Part shown: positions 26,703-35,799 of the stretch, piece by piece
Layout of the letters: each line of letters opens with the position of its first letter
Numbering within the stretch: the first letter of the stretch is position 1
Assembly (NCBI GenBank): GCA_900100835.1
Contig: FNCM01000010.1
Span: 20,255-84,254, forward strand
DNA: 64,000 nucleotides
Direction of reading: 5' to 3'
Source of the DNA: Selenomonas sp. WCT3
Lineage (GTDB): Bacteria; Bacillota; Negativicutes; Selenomonadales; Selenomonadaceae
Position numbers and translations under genes: made by a program
Notes under the pieces: generated by a model
Told to the model about the DNA's origin: nothing
The model's database searches: none
The model's input: only the letters and a program-made list of their open reading frames with translations

Positions 26703-27347
26703 TCAACCGCGAATCGCCTTGATTGCCTCGCTGACATCATCGGCACCATAGACAGCCGAACCAGCTACCAAGACATTGGCACCAGCCTCACGAACCAGTT
26801 TGCTGGTCTCCGCATTGATACCGCCATCTACCTCAATGTCGCAGGTAAAGCCCATATCCTGAATCGTATGGTAGAGCATATGAATCTTCTCGAGCTGGGA
26901 CTGAATGAACTTCTGACCGCCAAACCCCGGATTGACCGTCATGATAAGAACCATATCCAGGTCGGCAATAAGTTCTTCAATCATGGCTAAGGACGTTCCC
27001 GGATTGAGGGCAATACCGGCTTTGCAGCCAGCGGCCTTAATCTGCTGGATGATGCGGTGATGATGTTTCGCTGCCTCCACATGGAAGGTGATACTATCGG
27101 CACCAGCCTCAGCAAAAGCCTCAATCTGCGTTTCCGGATGTTCCGTCATCAGATGAACATCAAACACCGCCTGGGAGGTTTTGCGCAGGCTTTTGACCAC
27201 CGGCGACCCCAGCGTGATGTTCGGCACGAAGGTGCCATCCATTACATCGATATGAACGTATTCTGCCCCAGCATCGGTGACTTTTTTTACCTCATCTGCC
27301 AGATGAGCAAAGTCCGCCGACAGAATGGAAGGTGCAATCTTAATCAT
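26703..27347 (-). CDS. rpe: Ribulose-phosphate 3-epimerase
   Basis: 214-residue TIM-barrel enzyme of the pentose phosphate pathway. Conserved parts are the N-terminal IAPSILSADFAHL, YVHIDVMDGTFVPNITLG with metal-ligand histidine and aspartate, MTVNPGFGGQKF and the C-terminal EVDGGINAET. It overlaps rsgA by 4 bases. The rsgA-rpe pair after a PASTA kinase is the standard Firmicute order. Confidence 0.97.
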   Translation of the reverse strand: MIKIAPSILSADFAHLADEVKKVTDAGAEYVHIDVMDGTFVPNITLGSPVVKSLRKTSQAVFDVHLMTEHPETQIEAFAEAGADSITFHVEAAKHHHRIIQQIKAAGCKAGIALNPGTSLAMIEELIADLDMVLIMTVNPGFGGQKFIQSQLEKIHMLYHTIQDMGFTCDIEVDGGINAETSKLVREAGANVLVAGSAVYGADDVSEAIKAIRG

Positions 27348-28252
27348 TTATATTCCTTCTTTCGCGCAATCTTTTGATTCTCTTTGATTTCTTCGTAAAT
27401 ATTCACATAAGCGTCATAGCGTTCCTGGGTAATGTCGCCAGCAGCCACCGCCTGCTTTATGGCACAGTCCGGCTCATGGGTATGACTGCAGGGAGCAAAG
27501 CGGCAGGCCGAAAGATATGGACGGAACTCGGGGAAATAGCCCGGCAGTTCCTGAATGTCCAGCTCCGTTAATTCCATGGCACTAAAGCCCGGTGTATCCA
27601 CGATAAAGCCATCCCCATAGGCAAGCAATTCGGCTACCCGGGTGGTATGACGGCCGCGCTTTATCTTTTCACTGACCTGACCAGTCTGCAAGGCCAACCC
27701 CACATCAATGCGATTGAGAAGGGACGACTTGCCAACACCGGAAGGTCCGGCAAAAACCGTCACTTCGCCGGAAAGGCACTGACGCAGGGAGTCAATGCCC
27801 TGGTTTTCCTCGGCGGAAACCCGCAGCACCTTATACCCGATGGCTTCATACTCCTTGAGGAACGCGGAAATATCCCCTTCGTAGAGGTCCTGCTTGTTCA
27901 CACAGATGACAATCTTCGGAATCCCGGACCACTCCGCCAGAACCAAAAACCGATTCAAGAGCAGCGGGTGAAGGTCAGGCTGGGCTGCAGCAAAGGTCAG
28001 CACCACCTGGGATATATTGGCAACCGCCGGACGTTTCAATAGGCTCTGACGGGGAAGCTGCTCTTCCACAACCCCGCTGCCATCGGGCAAGCGATTGATG
28101 CGAACCAAATCCCCTGGAACAACGCCAGCGCTGCGCCGGGTCTTTTTGAACTTCCCCCGCAGCTTGCAGGTAACCATTTCCGGTCCTTCCGGCCCTTCTG
28201 CCAGCACATAGAAAAAACTGTTATATGCCTTTATAACTCGACCTTCTTGCAT
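27344..28252 (-). CDS. rsgA: Ribosome small-subunit-dependent GTPase
   Basis: 302-residue circularly permuted GTPase that helps maturation of the 30S subunit. The order of GTPase motifs is permuted: G4 VNKQD, G1 GPSGVGKSSLLNRI, G3 DTPGF. An N-terminal OB-fold precedes it and a C-terminal zinc motif follows (C-x4-C-x-H-x5-C in CRFAPCSHTHEPDC). AAAAGGAG precedes the ATG. Located between the PASTA kinase and rpe. Confidence 0.97.
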   Translation of the reverse strand: MQEGRVIKAYNSFFYVLAEGPEGPEMVTCKLRGKFKKTRRSAGVVPGDLVRINRLPDGSGVVEEQLPRQSLLKRPAVANISQVVLTFAAAQPDLHPLLLNRFLVLAEWSGIPKIVICVNKQDLYEGDISAFLKEYEAIGYKVLRVSAEENQGIDSLRQCLSGEVTVFAGPSGVGKSSLLNRIDVGLALQTGQVSEKIKRGRHTTRVAELLAYGDGFIVDTPGFSAMELTELDIQELPGYFPEFRPYLSACRFAPCSHTHEPDCAIKQAVAAGDITQERYDAYVNIYEEIKENQKIARKKEYK

Positions 28253-28284
28253 GAACGCTCCTTTTTCTAAACAGTTACGATTGA

Positions 28285-30057
28285 TTAGCGGCTCTTGGAG
28301 CCCTCACCGTTACGGGATACCGACGGATTATCCTGCTCCTGTTTTCCGTTATCTTTGCCAGGTTCCTTGCTGCTGGATTTCTTGGGTTCTGCCACCACCA
28401 GCGTGATGGTGGAACCAGCTGTTACCGAGCTGCCGCCTGCCGGGGTCTGACTGATAACCGTGCCAGCCGCTTTCGAGCTCTCTTCTTTCGTCACACTGAC
28501 TTTAAAGCCCGCACTGGTCAAGGCGGCTTTCGCGCCCTCCACCTGCAGGTTCGTTACATCCGGTACGGTGTTCTTGGTTTCTTTTTTGCCCTTGCTCACC
28601 GTGATATCAACGCTCTGCCCCTTGGTAATCTTACTGCCAGCCTTCGGGTCCGTAGCGATTACCGTCCCCGCCTCTTCATCGGAGTTTCGCTCATAGACCG
28701 AGCCGACTTTAAGGCCCATTTTCTTGAGTTTTGCCTCGGCATCGGATTTATTGAGGCCCTTGAGGTCTGGCATTTCCAAACTTTCCCCGCCCTTGCTGAC
28801 GTGGATGGTAATGAGGCGTTCCTCTTTTACCCTAGCGCCCCCCTCCGGGTCCTGGGACACAACGGTGCCCGCGGGAACACTGGCATCAAAGGTCTCCACC
28901 ACATTGACCCGCAGTTTCTTGTCCTCAAGAATCTGACGGGCCAGGGTCATCTGCTTACCCGTAACATCTGGCACAATGACTTCCTCGGTGCTCCAGAACT
29001 TGCCATAGCTCAGAAAAGCCCCCACAAAGAAGCCCATGAACAGTACCAGGATAAGGCCGGCAATGAATTTTTTCGATTTGAACACCGAACTTTCTGGTTC
29101 CGGCTCATCGTAATCATAGCCTGAAGGCATGCTGCGCATATCCCGTCGCGATGACATGGAAGCCATTGGCTCATCCATCCGGGGCAATACCTGGGTAGCA
29201 AAGGGATCCGGCTGAGCAGCTGCATATCCCATGCCGCTGCTCACCATCTGCTCGGCCTGCTGGATATCCTTGACGATTTCCGAAGCATCCGGACGCATGG
29301 CCGGGTCTTTACTCATAGCCCGGGCAACAATTGCCTCTACCACTGGCGGAATTGACGGATCAAGCTGACGAACTGGCACCGGCTCCTCCTGCAAGTGCTT
29401 CATGGCCACACTGACCGGCGTTTCCCCCGTAAAGGGCAGGGAACCCGTAAGCATTTCATAGAGCACAACCCCCAAGGCGTAAACATCGGATTTCGGCGTA
29501 ATCATCGTGCCCTTGGCCTGCTCGGGGGAGAAGTAGTGGACCGACCCCACCACATTCCCCGTATAGGTCATAGTGGATTCCGTAACGGCACGGGCAATGC
29601 CAAAATCGGCCACCTTGGCACTGCCGTCCGGCATCATCAAGATATTGTGAGGCTTAATATCGCAATGAACGAGATTGTTGGCATGGGCATGAGCCAGCGC
29701 ACTGGCAATCCCCTTGGCAACAGTCAGGGCCTCCGCCACCGATAAATGCCCTTCCTGCTTGATTTTATCCTTTAAGGTCCGGCCCGGAACATATTCCATG
29801 ACAATGTAATGCGCCCCATCCATCACCCCGACGTCGTAAATGTTGACAATATTCGGGTGGGACAGGCGGGCGGCAGCCTGAGCTTCACGATTAAATTTAT
29901 CGATAAATTCGGTATCGCTCTTGAATTGATCATGCAGGATTTTAACGGCTACCGGCCGGTTAAGGAGCAGGTCATTTGCTTTGTAAACGTCGGCCATACC
30001 GCCGCCGCCAATCTGCTCCTGCAGCTCGTAGCGCTGATCTAAGACACGCTGTATCAT
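28285..30057 (-). CDS. prkC: Serine/threonine protein kinase with PASTA domains
   Basis: 590 residues. The cytoplasmic Hanks-type kinase has the glycine loop GGGGMADV (17-24), K39 in VAVKIL, the catalytic loop HCDIKPHN (131-138, with C in place of R of HRD) and DFG at 151-153. A membrane segment lies at about 330-352, followed by three extracellular PASTA repeats (about 360-560), which in this family bind peptidoglycan fragments. The tail is rich in serine, lysine and glutamate. Its partner phosphatase and two FHA proteins are encoded just upstream. Confidence 0.96.
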   Translation of the reverse strand: MIQRVLDQRYELQEQIGGGGMADVYKANDLLLNRPVAVKILHDQFKSDTEFIDKFNREAQAAARLSHPNIVNIYDVGVMDGAHYIVMEYVPGRTLKDKIKQEGHLSVAEALTVAKGIASALAHAHANNLVHCDIKPHNILMMPDGSAKVADFGIARAVTESTMTYTGNVVGSVHYFSPEQAKGTMITPKSDVYALGVVLYEMLTGSLPFTGETPVSVAMKHLQEEPVPVRQLDPSIPPVVEAIVARAMSKDPAMRPDASEIVKDIQQAEQMVSSGMGYAAAQPDPFATQVLPRMDEPMASMSSRRDMRSMPSGYDYDEPEPESSVFKSKKFIAGLILVLFMGFFVGAFLSYGKFWSTEEVIVPDVTGKQMTLARQILEDKKLRVNVVETFDASVPAGTVVSQDPEGGARVKEERLITIHVSKGGESLEMPDLKGLNKSDAEAKLKKMGLKVGSVYERNSDEEAGTVIATDPKAGSKITKGQSVDITVSKGKKETKNTVPDVTNLQVEGAKAALTSAGFKVSVTKEESSKAAGTVISQTPAGGSSVTAGSTITLVVAEPKKSSSKEPGKDNGKQEQDNPSVSRNGEGSKSR

Positions 30058-30103
30058 TCATGTTCCTCCTAGTTAAAGATATAGTATCAGAAATCCCTGC
30101 CGG

Positions 30104-31501
30104 TTAATTCTGCAGGGACAGGATTACCTTGCGGGCAATCGGTGCCGCCTGGGTTCCGCCACTACCGCCATTTTCAACGATGATGGCAAAAACAATGCGG
30201 CGGTTACGAAGCTCGGCTGAACCAATGAACCAGGCATGGTCTTCACCAGCGGCATTCTCTGCGGTACCAGTCTTACCGGTTACCCGCACGCCGCTAACCT
30301 GAGCAGCCCGGCCCGTTCCCTTGGTAACAACATCCTCCATGAAACTGTCAATCTTGGCAGCCATCGTCGGCGTCGTAGCCGTCAGCCATTTGGTGGGGCG
30401 TGTATCCTGAATCACCGTGCCCCCCGGCGTAATGACCTGCTGAACCAAATAGGGTTTCATGACCACACCGCCATTGGCAAAAGCAGCCGCCATCAAAGCC
30501 ATGTGCATGGGAGTGACCAGCAGGGAACTTTGACCGATACCGATCTGGGCCAAATCGCCATTGCCCAATTTGCCAAAGGCTGGCAGATGGGAGCCCTCCA
30601 TGAGGACTTCGCCCCCCAGCTCCTTGTCGAAACCAAAGCGCTCAAAGGATTTCTTGAGTTTCTCATCCCCCAGGCGCATCCCCAAGGTACCGAAAGTCAC
30701 GTTGCAGGACTCGGTAAGGGCCTTGCGCAAGTTCACTTTGCCATGAACCTCGCCATGGCTCTCCCGAATGGTCTCACCAGCTCCAACGTCCAGCGTCCCC
30801 GAGCAGTCAAAAATTTCCTGCTCATTGGTCACCCCTTCCGTCAAAGCGGCATCTGCAATCATGGGCTTGATGGTCGACCCCGGCGGATACATGCCCTGAA
30901 CGGCACGGTTTAAAAGGGCTCCATCGGCCTGCTTGGAAAGAGCCTGCCAATTGGCCTCTATATCGTTGGGGTCATAGGAGGGGGAGCTGACCATGGCCAG
31001 CACTGCTCCCGTTTCCGCATCGAGTACCACCACGGCCCCTTTGCGGCCATCTAGGCCATCATAGGCCGCCTGCTGCGCATCAGATTCAATGGTTAGCTTA
31101 ACATCATTGCCCTGTTCCGACTGAAACAACTGGGATGCCGGGCCTAAATGGCTTAAATCATCGGAAAGCCCTAATAGTTCCCGGTTGGCATGACCTTCCA
31201 CCCCAGCGCTGCCGATTTTTTCGCCATTATAGCCAGTAACTGCCGCCATGGATTCCCCCATGGGGTAACTGCGGCTGCCATCGGCCCGATTCTGGGCCAG
31301 GACTCTCCCCTTGGCATCGAGGATAGCCCCCCGGCGGATATCCGCCCGGGCCGCCGCCCCGCGCATGTTCAGGGAATTATTGGCCAAACTGTCGGCCTCC
31401 CAAGTGGACAGATAGATAATATATGCGGTCAAAAGACCTGTCAGCACCAGTAAAAACGATGCCGCCTGCAGGATTTGCCGCTTGATTTTCCAATCAGCCA
31501 T
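30104..31501 (-). CDS. pbpA: Class B penicillin-binding protein (transpeptidase)
   Basis: 465 residues. One N-terminal membrane anchor (about 10-31), a short non-penicillin-binding part (RRGAILDAKGRVLA) and a transpeptidase domain with SxxK at S209 (GSTIKP), SxN in ESCNVTF and KTGT in VTGKTGTAENAAG. The length resembles actinobacterial PbpA rather than the larger FtsI or SpoVD. It follows the FtsW/RodA gene with an 8-base overlap, the usual pairing of glycosyltransferase and transpeptidase. Confidence 0.93.
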   Translation of the reverse strand: MADWKIKRQILQAASFLLVLTGLLTAYIIYLSTWEADSLANNSLNMRGAAARADIRRGAILDAKGRVLAQNRADGSRSYPMGESMAAVTGYNGEKIGSAGVEGHANRELLGLSDDLSHLGPASQLFQSEQGNDVKLTIESDAQQAAYDGLDGRKGAVVVLDAETGAVLAMVSSPSYDPNDIEANWQALSKQADGALLNRAVQGMYPPGSTIKPMIADAALTEGVTNEQEIFDCSGTLDVGAGETIRESHGEVHGKVNLRKALTESCNVTFGTLGMRLGDEKLKKSFERFGFDKELGGEVLMEGSHLPAFGKLGNGDLAQIGIGQSSLLVTPMHMALMAAAFANGGVVMKPYLVQQVITPGGTVIQDTRPTKWLTATTPTMAAKIDSFMEDVVTKGTGRAAQVSGVRVTGKTGTAENAAGEDHAWFIGSAELRNRRIVFAIIVENGGSGGTQAAPIARKVILSLQN

Positions 31502-32765
31502 GTTCCTGCTCCTTTGATAATGAAATTAAAAGTCCCAGCAGCACAAAACTGGAAACCATCGAGCTGCCGCCATAACTGATAAAGGGCAGCGTGATGCCAG
31601 TCAGTGGCAAAAACTTCGTGACTCCAGCGATGATGATAAAGGCCTGCAAAAGCATCAGGGAACAGCAGCCTGCTGCCAGCAGCACTTCCTTTTCCTTGCG
31701 GCAGGAAAGGGCTGTCTTTATGCCGCGCCAGAAAAATAGCACATAGCAAGTCATCAACATCATGGTCGCAATAAGCCCCATCTCTTCGGCAATTGCCGCA
31801 AAGATGAAATCCGTATGAACCTCAGGGATAAAGCCCGGATGTCCATAGCCAAAGCCCGTGCCCCAAATGCCGCCTGTGCCAAAGGCAAACAGCGACTGCA
31901 CGACCTGATAAGCCATACCGTTTGGGTCCTGCCAAGGGTTCAGCCAAATGTCAAAGCGCACCCGCACATGGCCAAAAGCAGCATAGCTGGCAGCCGCGGC
32001 CACCCCCATAAACGCCATGGCCAAAAAAACATAGGATTTGCTGCCCGTAGCCATATAGGTCATGAGCACCGCCATGCCGAAGAACAGCAGGGCTGATCCC
32101 AAGTCCTTCTCCACGACAAACATCAAGACCGCCATCCCCCAAATGCAGATGAGGGGAGCAATAAAGCGCAATGGCGGCAGCTGCAGCAAAAAGATGCGAT
32201 GGGCCGGAAGCGTCAATACGCGCCGGTGGTCTGACAAATACGCGGCCAAGAAAAAGACAATCAATATCTTGCCAAACTCTGACGGCTGAATCGAAATTGG
32301 TCCCAAGACCAACCAGTTCTTGCTGCCGCCGATTTCCGTACCAAATAGCAGTGGCAGCCCAAGCAGGAATATGCAGGCCACCCCCAACAAATAAGGATAC
32401 CCCAGCATGCGCCGGATGCGCCCCCAGAACCTCAGCACTAAAATCATCACCACCATGGCCACGCAAAGCCATTGCAGCTGGCGGACCAAAAGGGCCGGCT
32501 TTAAGCGGGCGATTTCCACAATGCCGACACTGCAAAGGGTCAGCACAATAGGAAACAGGAAGGTATCCTCCCGTCGCTTGATGATAACAGCCTGAATAAA
32601 CAAGGCCAAAAGTATCACCGCGGCCAGCCATGGCACATAATTAAGCGGTCCCTGAAGAACTTCTGCCGTAAGTTTAGAACCGCCCGGATTCATTTTCAAA
32701 TAAAGCACGCTCATGCCGAAGAGGACGATGCCCAGCGGAGCTGCCATTAATCCCCAGTTCTTCAT
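31494..32765 (-). CDS. rodA: FtsW/RodA/SpoVE-family peptidoglycan glycosyltransferase
   Basis: 423 residues with about 10-12 membrane segments. SEDS signatures are IQPSEFGKILIVFFLAAYL in the middle, GVGWGTGFGYG-like GIWGTGFGYGHPGFIPEVHTDFIFAAIAEE (in part) and the C-terminal LTGITLPFISYGGSSM. It polymerises lipid II and works with the PBP encoded next to it. Whether it serves elongation (RodA) or division (FtsW) cannot be read from sequence; the order matches actinobacterial rodA-pbpA. Confidence 0.9.
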   Translation of the reverse strand: MKNWGLMAAPLGIVLFGMSVLYLKMNPGGSKLTAEVLQGPLNYVPWLAAVILLALFIQAVIIKRREDTFLFPIVLTLCSVGIVEIARLKPALLVRQLQWLCVAMVVMILVLRFWGRIRRMLGYPYLLGVACIFLLGLPLLFGTEIGGSKNWLVLGPISIQPSEFGKILIVFFLAAYLSDHRRVLTLPAHRIFLLQLPPLRFIAPLICIWGMAVLMFVVEKDLGSALLFFGMAVLMTYMATGSKSYVFLAMAFMGVAAAASYAAFGHVRVRFDIWLNPWQDPNGMAYQVVQSLFAFGTGGIWGTGFGYGHPGFIPEVHTDFIFAAIAEEMGLIATMMLMTCYVLFFWRGIKTALSCRKEKEVLLAAGCCSLMLLQAFIIIAGVTKFLPLTGITLPFISYGGSSMVSSFVLLGLLISLSKEQEHG

Positions 32766-33466
32766 GAATTGTACACCACCACAATTACCGTAACATTATC
32801 ATTGCCGCCGGCATTAAGTGCCCGCGTCACCAGTTCCTTGGCCGGGTCTTTCGGCGAAGATGCCAGCACCTGACGGATTTCTTCATCCTCCACCAGTTTC
32901 ATGAGGCCATCGGTGGCCAGCATCAAGACATCCTGGGGTTCTAAGGCAAAGTGCCCCGAATCCACCGTAAGATCCGGCTGTACTCCTACAGCCCGGGTCA
33001 GGAAGTTGCGCTTGGGATGAACCTTGGCCTCTTCCTCCGTAATCGTTCCTTCGGCTACCAGTTCTTCCACATAAGAGTGATCCCGGGTCACCTGCTTCAT
33101 CTCACCGCCCCGCAGCAGATAAAGACGGCTGTCACCGACATGAGCCCAGCAAGCTTCATTTCCCTCAATATGCATGACCGTTGCCGTCGTGCCCATGCCC
33201 TTATAATCGGGATGGTCTTTCTCACTTTCCAGGATTGCTTGATTGCCAGCCAGAATTGCCTCGCACAACGCATCCTCCCCGATGGCTGCTGTACCGGTCA
33301 GTTTCCGCCGTACACTATCTACCAGCATGCGGCTGGCAACTTCACCTGCCACGTGACCGCCCATGCCATCGGCAACCACATAAGTTGCCGGTTCAAATAC
33401 ATCCGCACTGTCCTCGTTGCCTTTTCGCACCAGGCCAACATCGGTAGCCTCATATACCTGAATCAT
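32762..33466 (-). CDS. stp: PP2C-family serine/threonine phosphatase
   Basis: 234 residues, a cytoplasmic metal-dependent phosphatase. Motifs: VRKGNEDSADV with the metal aspartate, VADGMGGHVAGEVAS, GMGTTATVMHI, HVGDSRLYLLRGG and ATDGLMKLV, then GGNDNVTVIVV. It reverses phosphorylation by the PASTA kinase. It overlaps rodA by 4 bases and follows the small FHA gene by 4 bases. Confidence 0.96.
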   Translation of the reverse strand: MIQVYEATDVGLVRKGNEDSADVFEPATYVVADGMGGHVAGEVASRMLVDSVRRKLTGTAAIGEDALCEAILAGNQAILESEKDHPDYKGMGTTATVMHIEGNEACWAHVGDSRLYLLRGGEMKQVTRDHSYVEELVAEGTITEEEAKVHPKRNFLTRAVGVQPDLTVDSGHFALEPQDVLMLATDGLMKLVEDEEIRQVLASSPKDPAKELVTRALNAGGNDNVTVIVVVYNS

Positions 33467-33470
33467 CTGC

Positions 33471-33923
33471 TCACCTCTCGAATCTCAGTGCGACCATGCC
33501 GATGCGGACAATATCCCCCGACTTAATATAGGCTCTGCCTTGGAGCACCTGATCATTCACATATGTATGGTTCACGCTGCCAAGATCCTCAATGACATAC
33601 TGGCTGCCATGCTGATAGATGACGGCGTGATGGTGGGATACAAATCCCTCTGGAATCATAATATCATTATCTTCGCCACGGCCGATTGAAATCTGCTCAC
33701 TGAACGCAAACCGGCGTCCGGCAAGATTTTCTTCATTGGCTTCCACCACCGAAACCACCGCTTCGTTCTGGCTGGTTTCCGGCCGGCGCTGCCGAATGGA
33801 TTCCTTGCGCACCTCGCGAAACATTCTCTTCGAAAGTTTAAGGGCAAACCACAACAGCCAGAGCAGCATACCATACTCCAGCACCACCCGGACACCCTTT
33901 AAAATAACCGCCATAGTTGGCAA
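33471..33923 (-). CDS. Membrane-anchored FHA-domain protein (FhaB-like)
   Basis: 150 residues. An N-terminal hydrophobic segment (about 8-28) is followed by a basic linker and a C-terminal FHA domain with ISIGRGEDNDIMIPE, FVSHHHAVIY and DLGSVNHTYVNDQVL, the phosphothreonine-binding residues (R, S, N) being present. Like actinobacterial FhaB/FipA it probably reads phosphorylation by the PASTA kinase near the wall synthesis enzymes. One base separates it from the preceding FHA gene. Confidence 0.88.
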   Translation of the reverse strand: MPTMAVILKGVRVVLEYGMLLWLLWFALKLSKRMFREVRKESIRQRRPETSQNEAVVSVVEANEENLAGRRFAFSEQISIGRGEDNDIMIPEGFVSHHHAVIYQHGSQYVIEDLGSVNHTYVNDQVLQGRAYIKSGDIVRIGMVALRFER

Positions 33924-33924
33924 A

Positions 33925-34668
33925 TCATATCACCTCGTAAACTAAAACCGTTGAGCCTATCTGAATCTCATCCCCTGGCACCAGACAGTGGGTATCAATC
34001 CGCCTGCCATTAACATAAGTACCATTGGTGCTTTGCGCATCGTGCAGGATGTGACGGTGATCCTCATAGGTAATCCACGCATGGAGCCGCGAAGCATTAA
34101 CATCCGTCAGGATAAACTCGTTCTTATCCCGCCGCCCGATGTAGATTTGCTTTTCCCCAAATTCCAGATAAGCATCAAGGTCTGCCCCTTCGATTACGGT
34201 GAGCGAAACCACTTTATGCTCAGTGGGCAGATTCAGCGGAGTAGACGCTGAAAGACCTGGCCGTTCCAACACGATGGTTTGGGAGGAAACCTCCTTCGTC
34301 CCGCCCGAATCATCTTCTTCATAGCGGGAGGTCAAATCATAGGTTCCCTTGATTCTTTCCTTTTCCTTCTGGCAGCTGACCTGCAGCTTTCCTTCCATGC
34401 GATAATTCTGCAAAATAACCTGCTTTTCCACCGCACTATAGAGTTCCTCGATGACCCGCTGGGCACAAAAGCGCTGATAGTCATCTTCCGCCAGCGTAAA
34501 GACATATCGGTTCGGTACCAGATGCATCGCCTTGCCACGGCCCTGGCGACCGATTTCTTTTTCCAGGCCTTTCATAAGCTCTGCCAGCTCCAAGTCACTG
34601 CTGAAGCGTTTATTGAAAAATCCCTCGATATGTCCTTCGAGGAAAGATTCCAGCTTACCAATTCCCAT
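33925..34668 (-). CDS. DUF3662 plus FHA-domain protein (FhaA-like)
   Basis: About 247 residues from the ATG at 34668 (AAAGGAG upstream). The N-terminal DUF3662 domain (ESFLEGHIEGFFNKRFSS ... LVPNRYVFTLAEDDYQRF, about 5-100) is joined by a linker to a C-terminal FHA domain (IYIGRRDKNEFILTD, SRLHAWITYE, DAQSTNGTYVNG; about 165-245). This domain pair is that of FhaA of Mycobacterium, which regulates wall precursor export. The gene opens the FHA-FHA-phosphatase-rodA-pbpA-kinase set. Confidence 0.9.
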   Translation of the reverse strand: MGIGKLESFLEGHIEGFFNKRFSSDLELAELMKGLEKEIGRQGRGKAMHLVPNRYVFTLAEDDYQRFCAQRVIEELYSAVEKQVILQNYRMEGKLQVSCQKEKERIKGTYDLTSRYEEDDSGGTKEVSSQTIVLERPGLSASTPLNLPTEHKVVSLTVIEGADLDAYLEFGEKQIYIGRRDKNEFILTDVNASRLHAWITYEDHRHILHDAQSTNGTYVNGRRIDTHCLVPGDEIQIGSTVLVYEVI

Positions 34669-34734
34669 GAAATAAGACTCCTTTGTTTTCGCCTTTTTCC
34701 TTCTGTCCATTATAGCAGAAAGCTACTATAATGC

Positions 34735-35799
34735 CTAGGTTTCATTTTCCGGTGCCTTGTCCTTGAGATGCTTGTTGCGAAGCTGTCCACAGGCAGCCTG
34801 AATGTCCACGCCCATCTCCCGGCGGACTGTGACATTGACATGATGGTCGCGAAGGTACTTCTCAAACCAGTCAATGCGCGCCTTGGAAGGACGCATAAGA
34901 TTGCGCTCCACCACCGGATTGATGGGGATGAGATTGACGCTTGCCAGCTGTCCCTTCAACAAGGCCGTAAGTTCTCTAGCCTGTTCTTCCCCATCGTTTA
35001 AATGGTCGATTAAAATGTACTCGTAAGTCACCCGGCGCTTCGTCTTATCCGCATAGTTCTTGGCCGCCGCTATGACGTCCTGTAACGGATACTTGCGGTT
35101 AATGGGCATAATCTGGGACCGAAGCTCCTGATTGGGCGCGTGCAGCGACACCGACAGGGATATAGGCATCCCCTCTTCCGCCAGTTGCAGCATATTGGGG
35201 ACAATGCCCGAAGTGGACAGGGTGATATTGCGATAGCCCATCCCCAGCGTATAATCTTCATGGATGAGCCGCAAGAAGCCAATTACGTTGTCGTAATTCA
35301 TCAGTGGCTCTCCGGACCCCATAATGACCATCGTATCCACCTTGGCCCCGTCTTCCTCTTCCCGCAGCATGTCGTCAATGGTAACGGCCTGGGCAAGGAT
35401 TTCCCCCTTAGAAAGGTCCCGGGCCATACCATGCAGGGTTGAAGCACAAAATGCACACCCCATGTTGCAGCCAGCCTGGGTCGAAACACAGATGCTATTG
35501 CCATAGGGCTGACGCATAAGCACCGTTTCCACAGCAGTTCCATCGGCAAATTCCAGCAGGAATTTGGTGGTATGACCATCCTTAGAATCCAACCGATCCT
35601 TGATTTTTGGCCGGCCGATGAAAAGGCCTTCGGCCAGCTCCTCCCGCAGTTTTTGGGATAAATTCGTCATCGCAGCAAAATCCCGGGCGCCGCGCTGGTA
35701 CATCCACTGGGCAATCTGTTTTGCCCGGAACTTCTGCACCTTATAGGGCACCAGTACCGCCTGCAGCTCCTCAAGGGTCATGCCAAATATATCAATCAT
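34735..35799 (-). CDS. rlmN: 23S rRNA A2503 / tRNA A37 C2-methyltransferase
   Basis: 354-residue radical SAM enzyme. The [4Fe-4S] cysteines are in CNMGCAFCAS (C111, C115, C118). Other family stretches are MGSGEPLMNYDNVIGF, NITLSTSGIVPNM and VSLHAPNQELRSQIMPINRKYP (in part), with the methyl-carrier cysteine near the end in DIQAACGQL. Its start codon overlaps the rsmB stop by a base. Confidence 0.97.
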   Translation of the reverse strand: MIDIFGMTLEELQAVLVPYKVQKFRAKQIAQWMYQRGARDFAAMTNLSQKLREELAEGLFIGRPKIKDRLDSKDGHTTKFLLEFADGTAVETVLMRQPYGNSICVSTQAGCNMGCAFCASTLHGMARDLSKGEILAQAVTIDDMLREEEDGAKVDTMVIMGSGEPLMNYDNVIGFLRLIHEDYTLGMGYRNITLSTSGIVPNMLQLAEEGMPISLSVSLHAPNQELRSQIMPINRKYPLQDVIAAAKNYADKTKRRVTYEYILIDHLNDGEEQARELTALLKGQLASVNLIPINPVVERNLMRPSKARIDWFEKYLRDHHVNVTVRREMGVDIQAACGQLRNKHLKDKAPENET

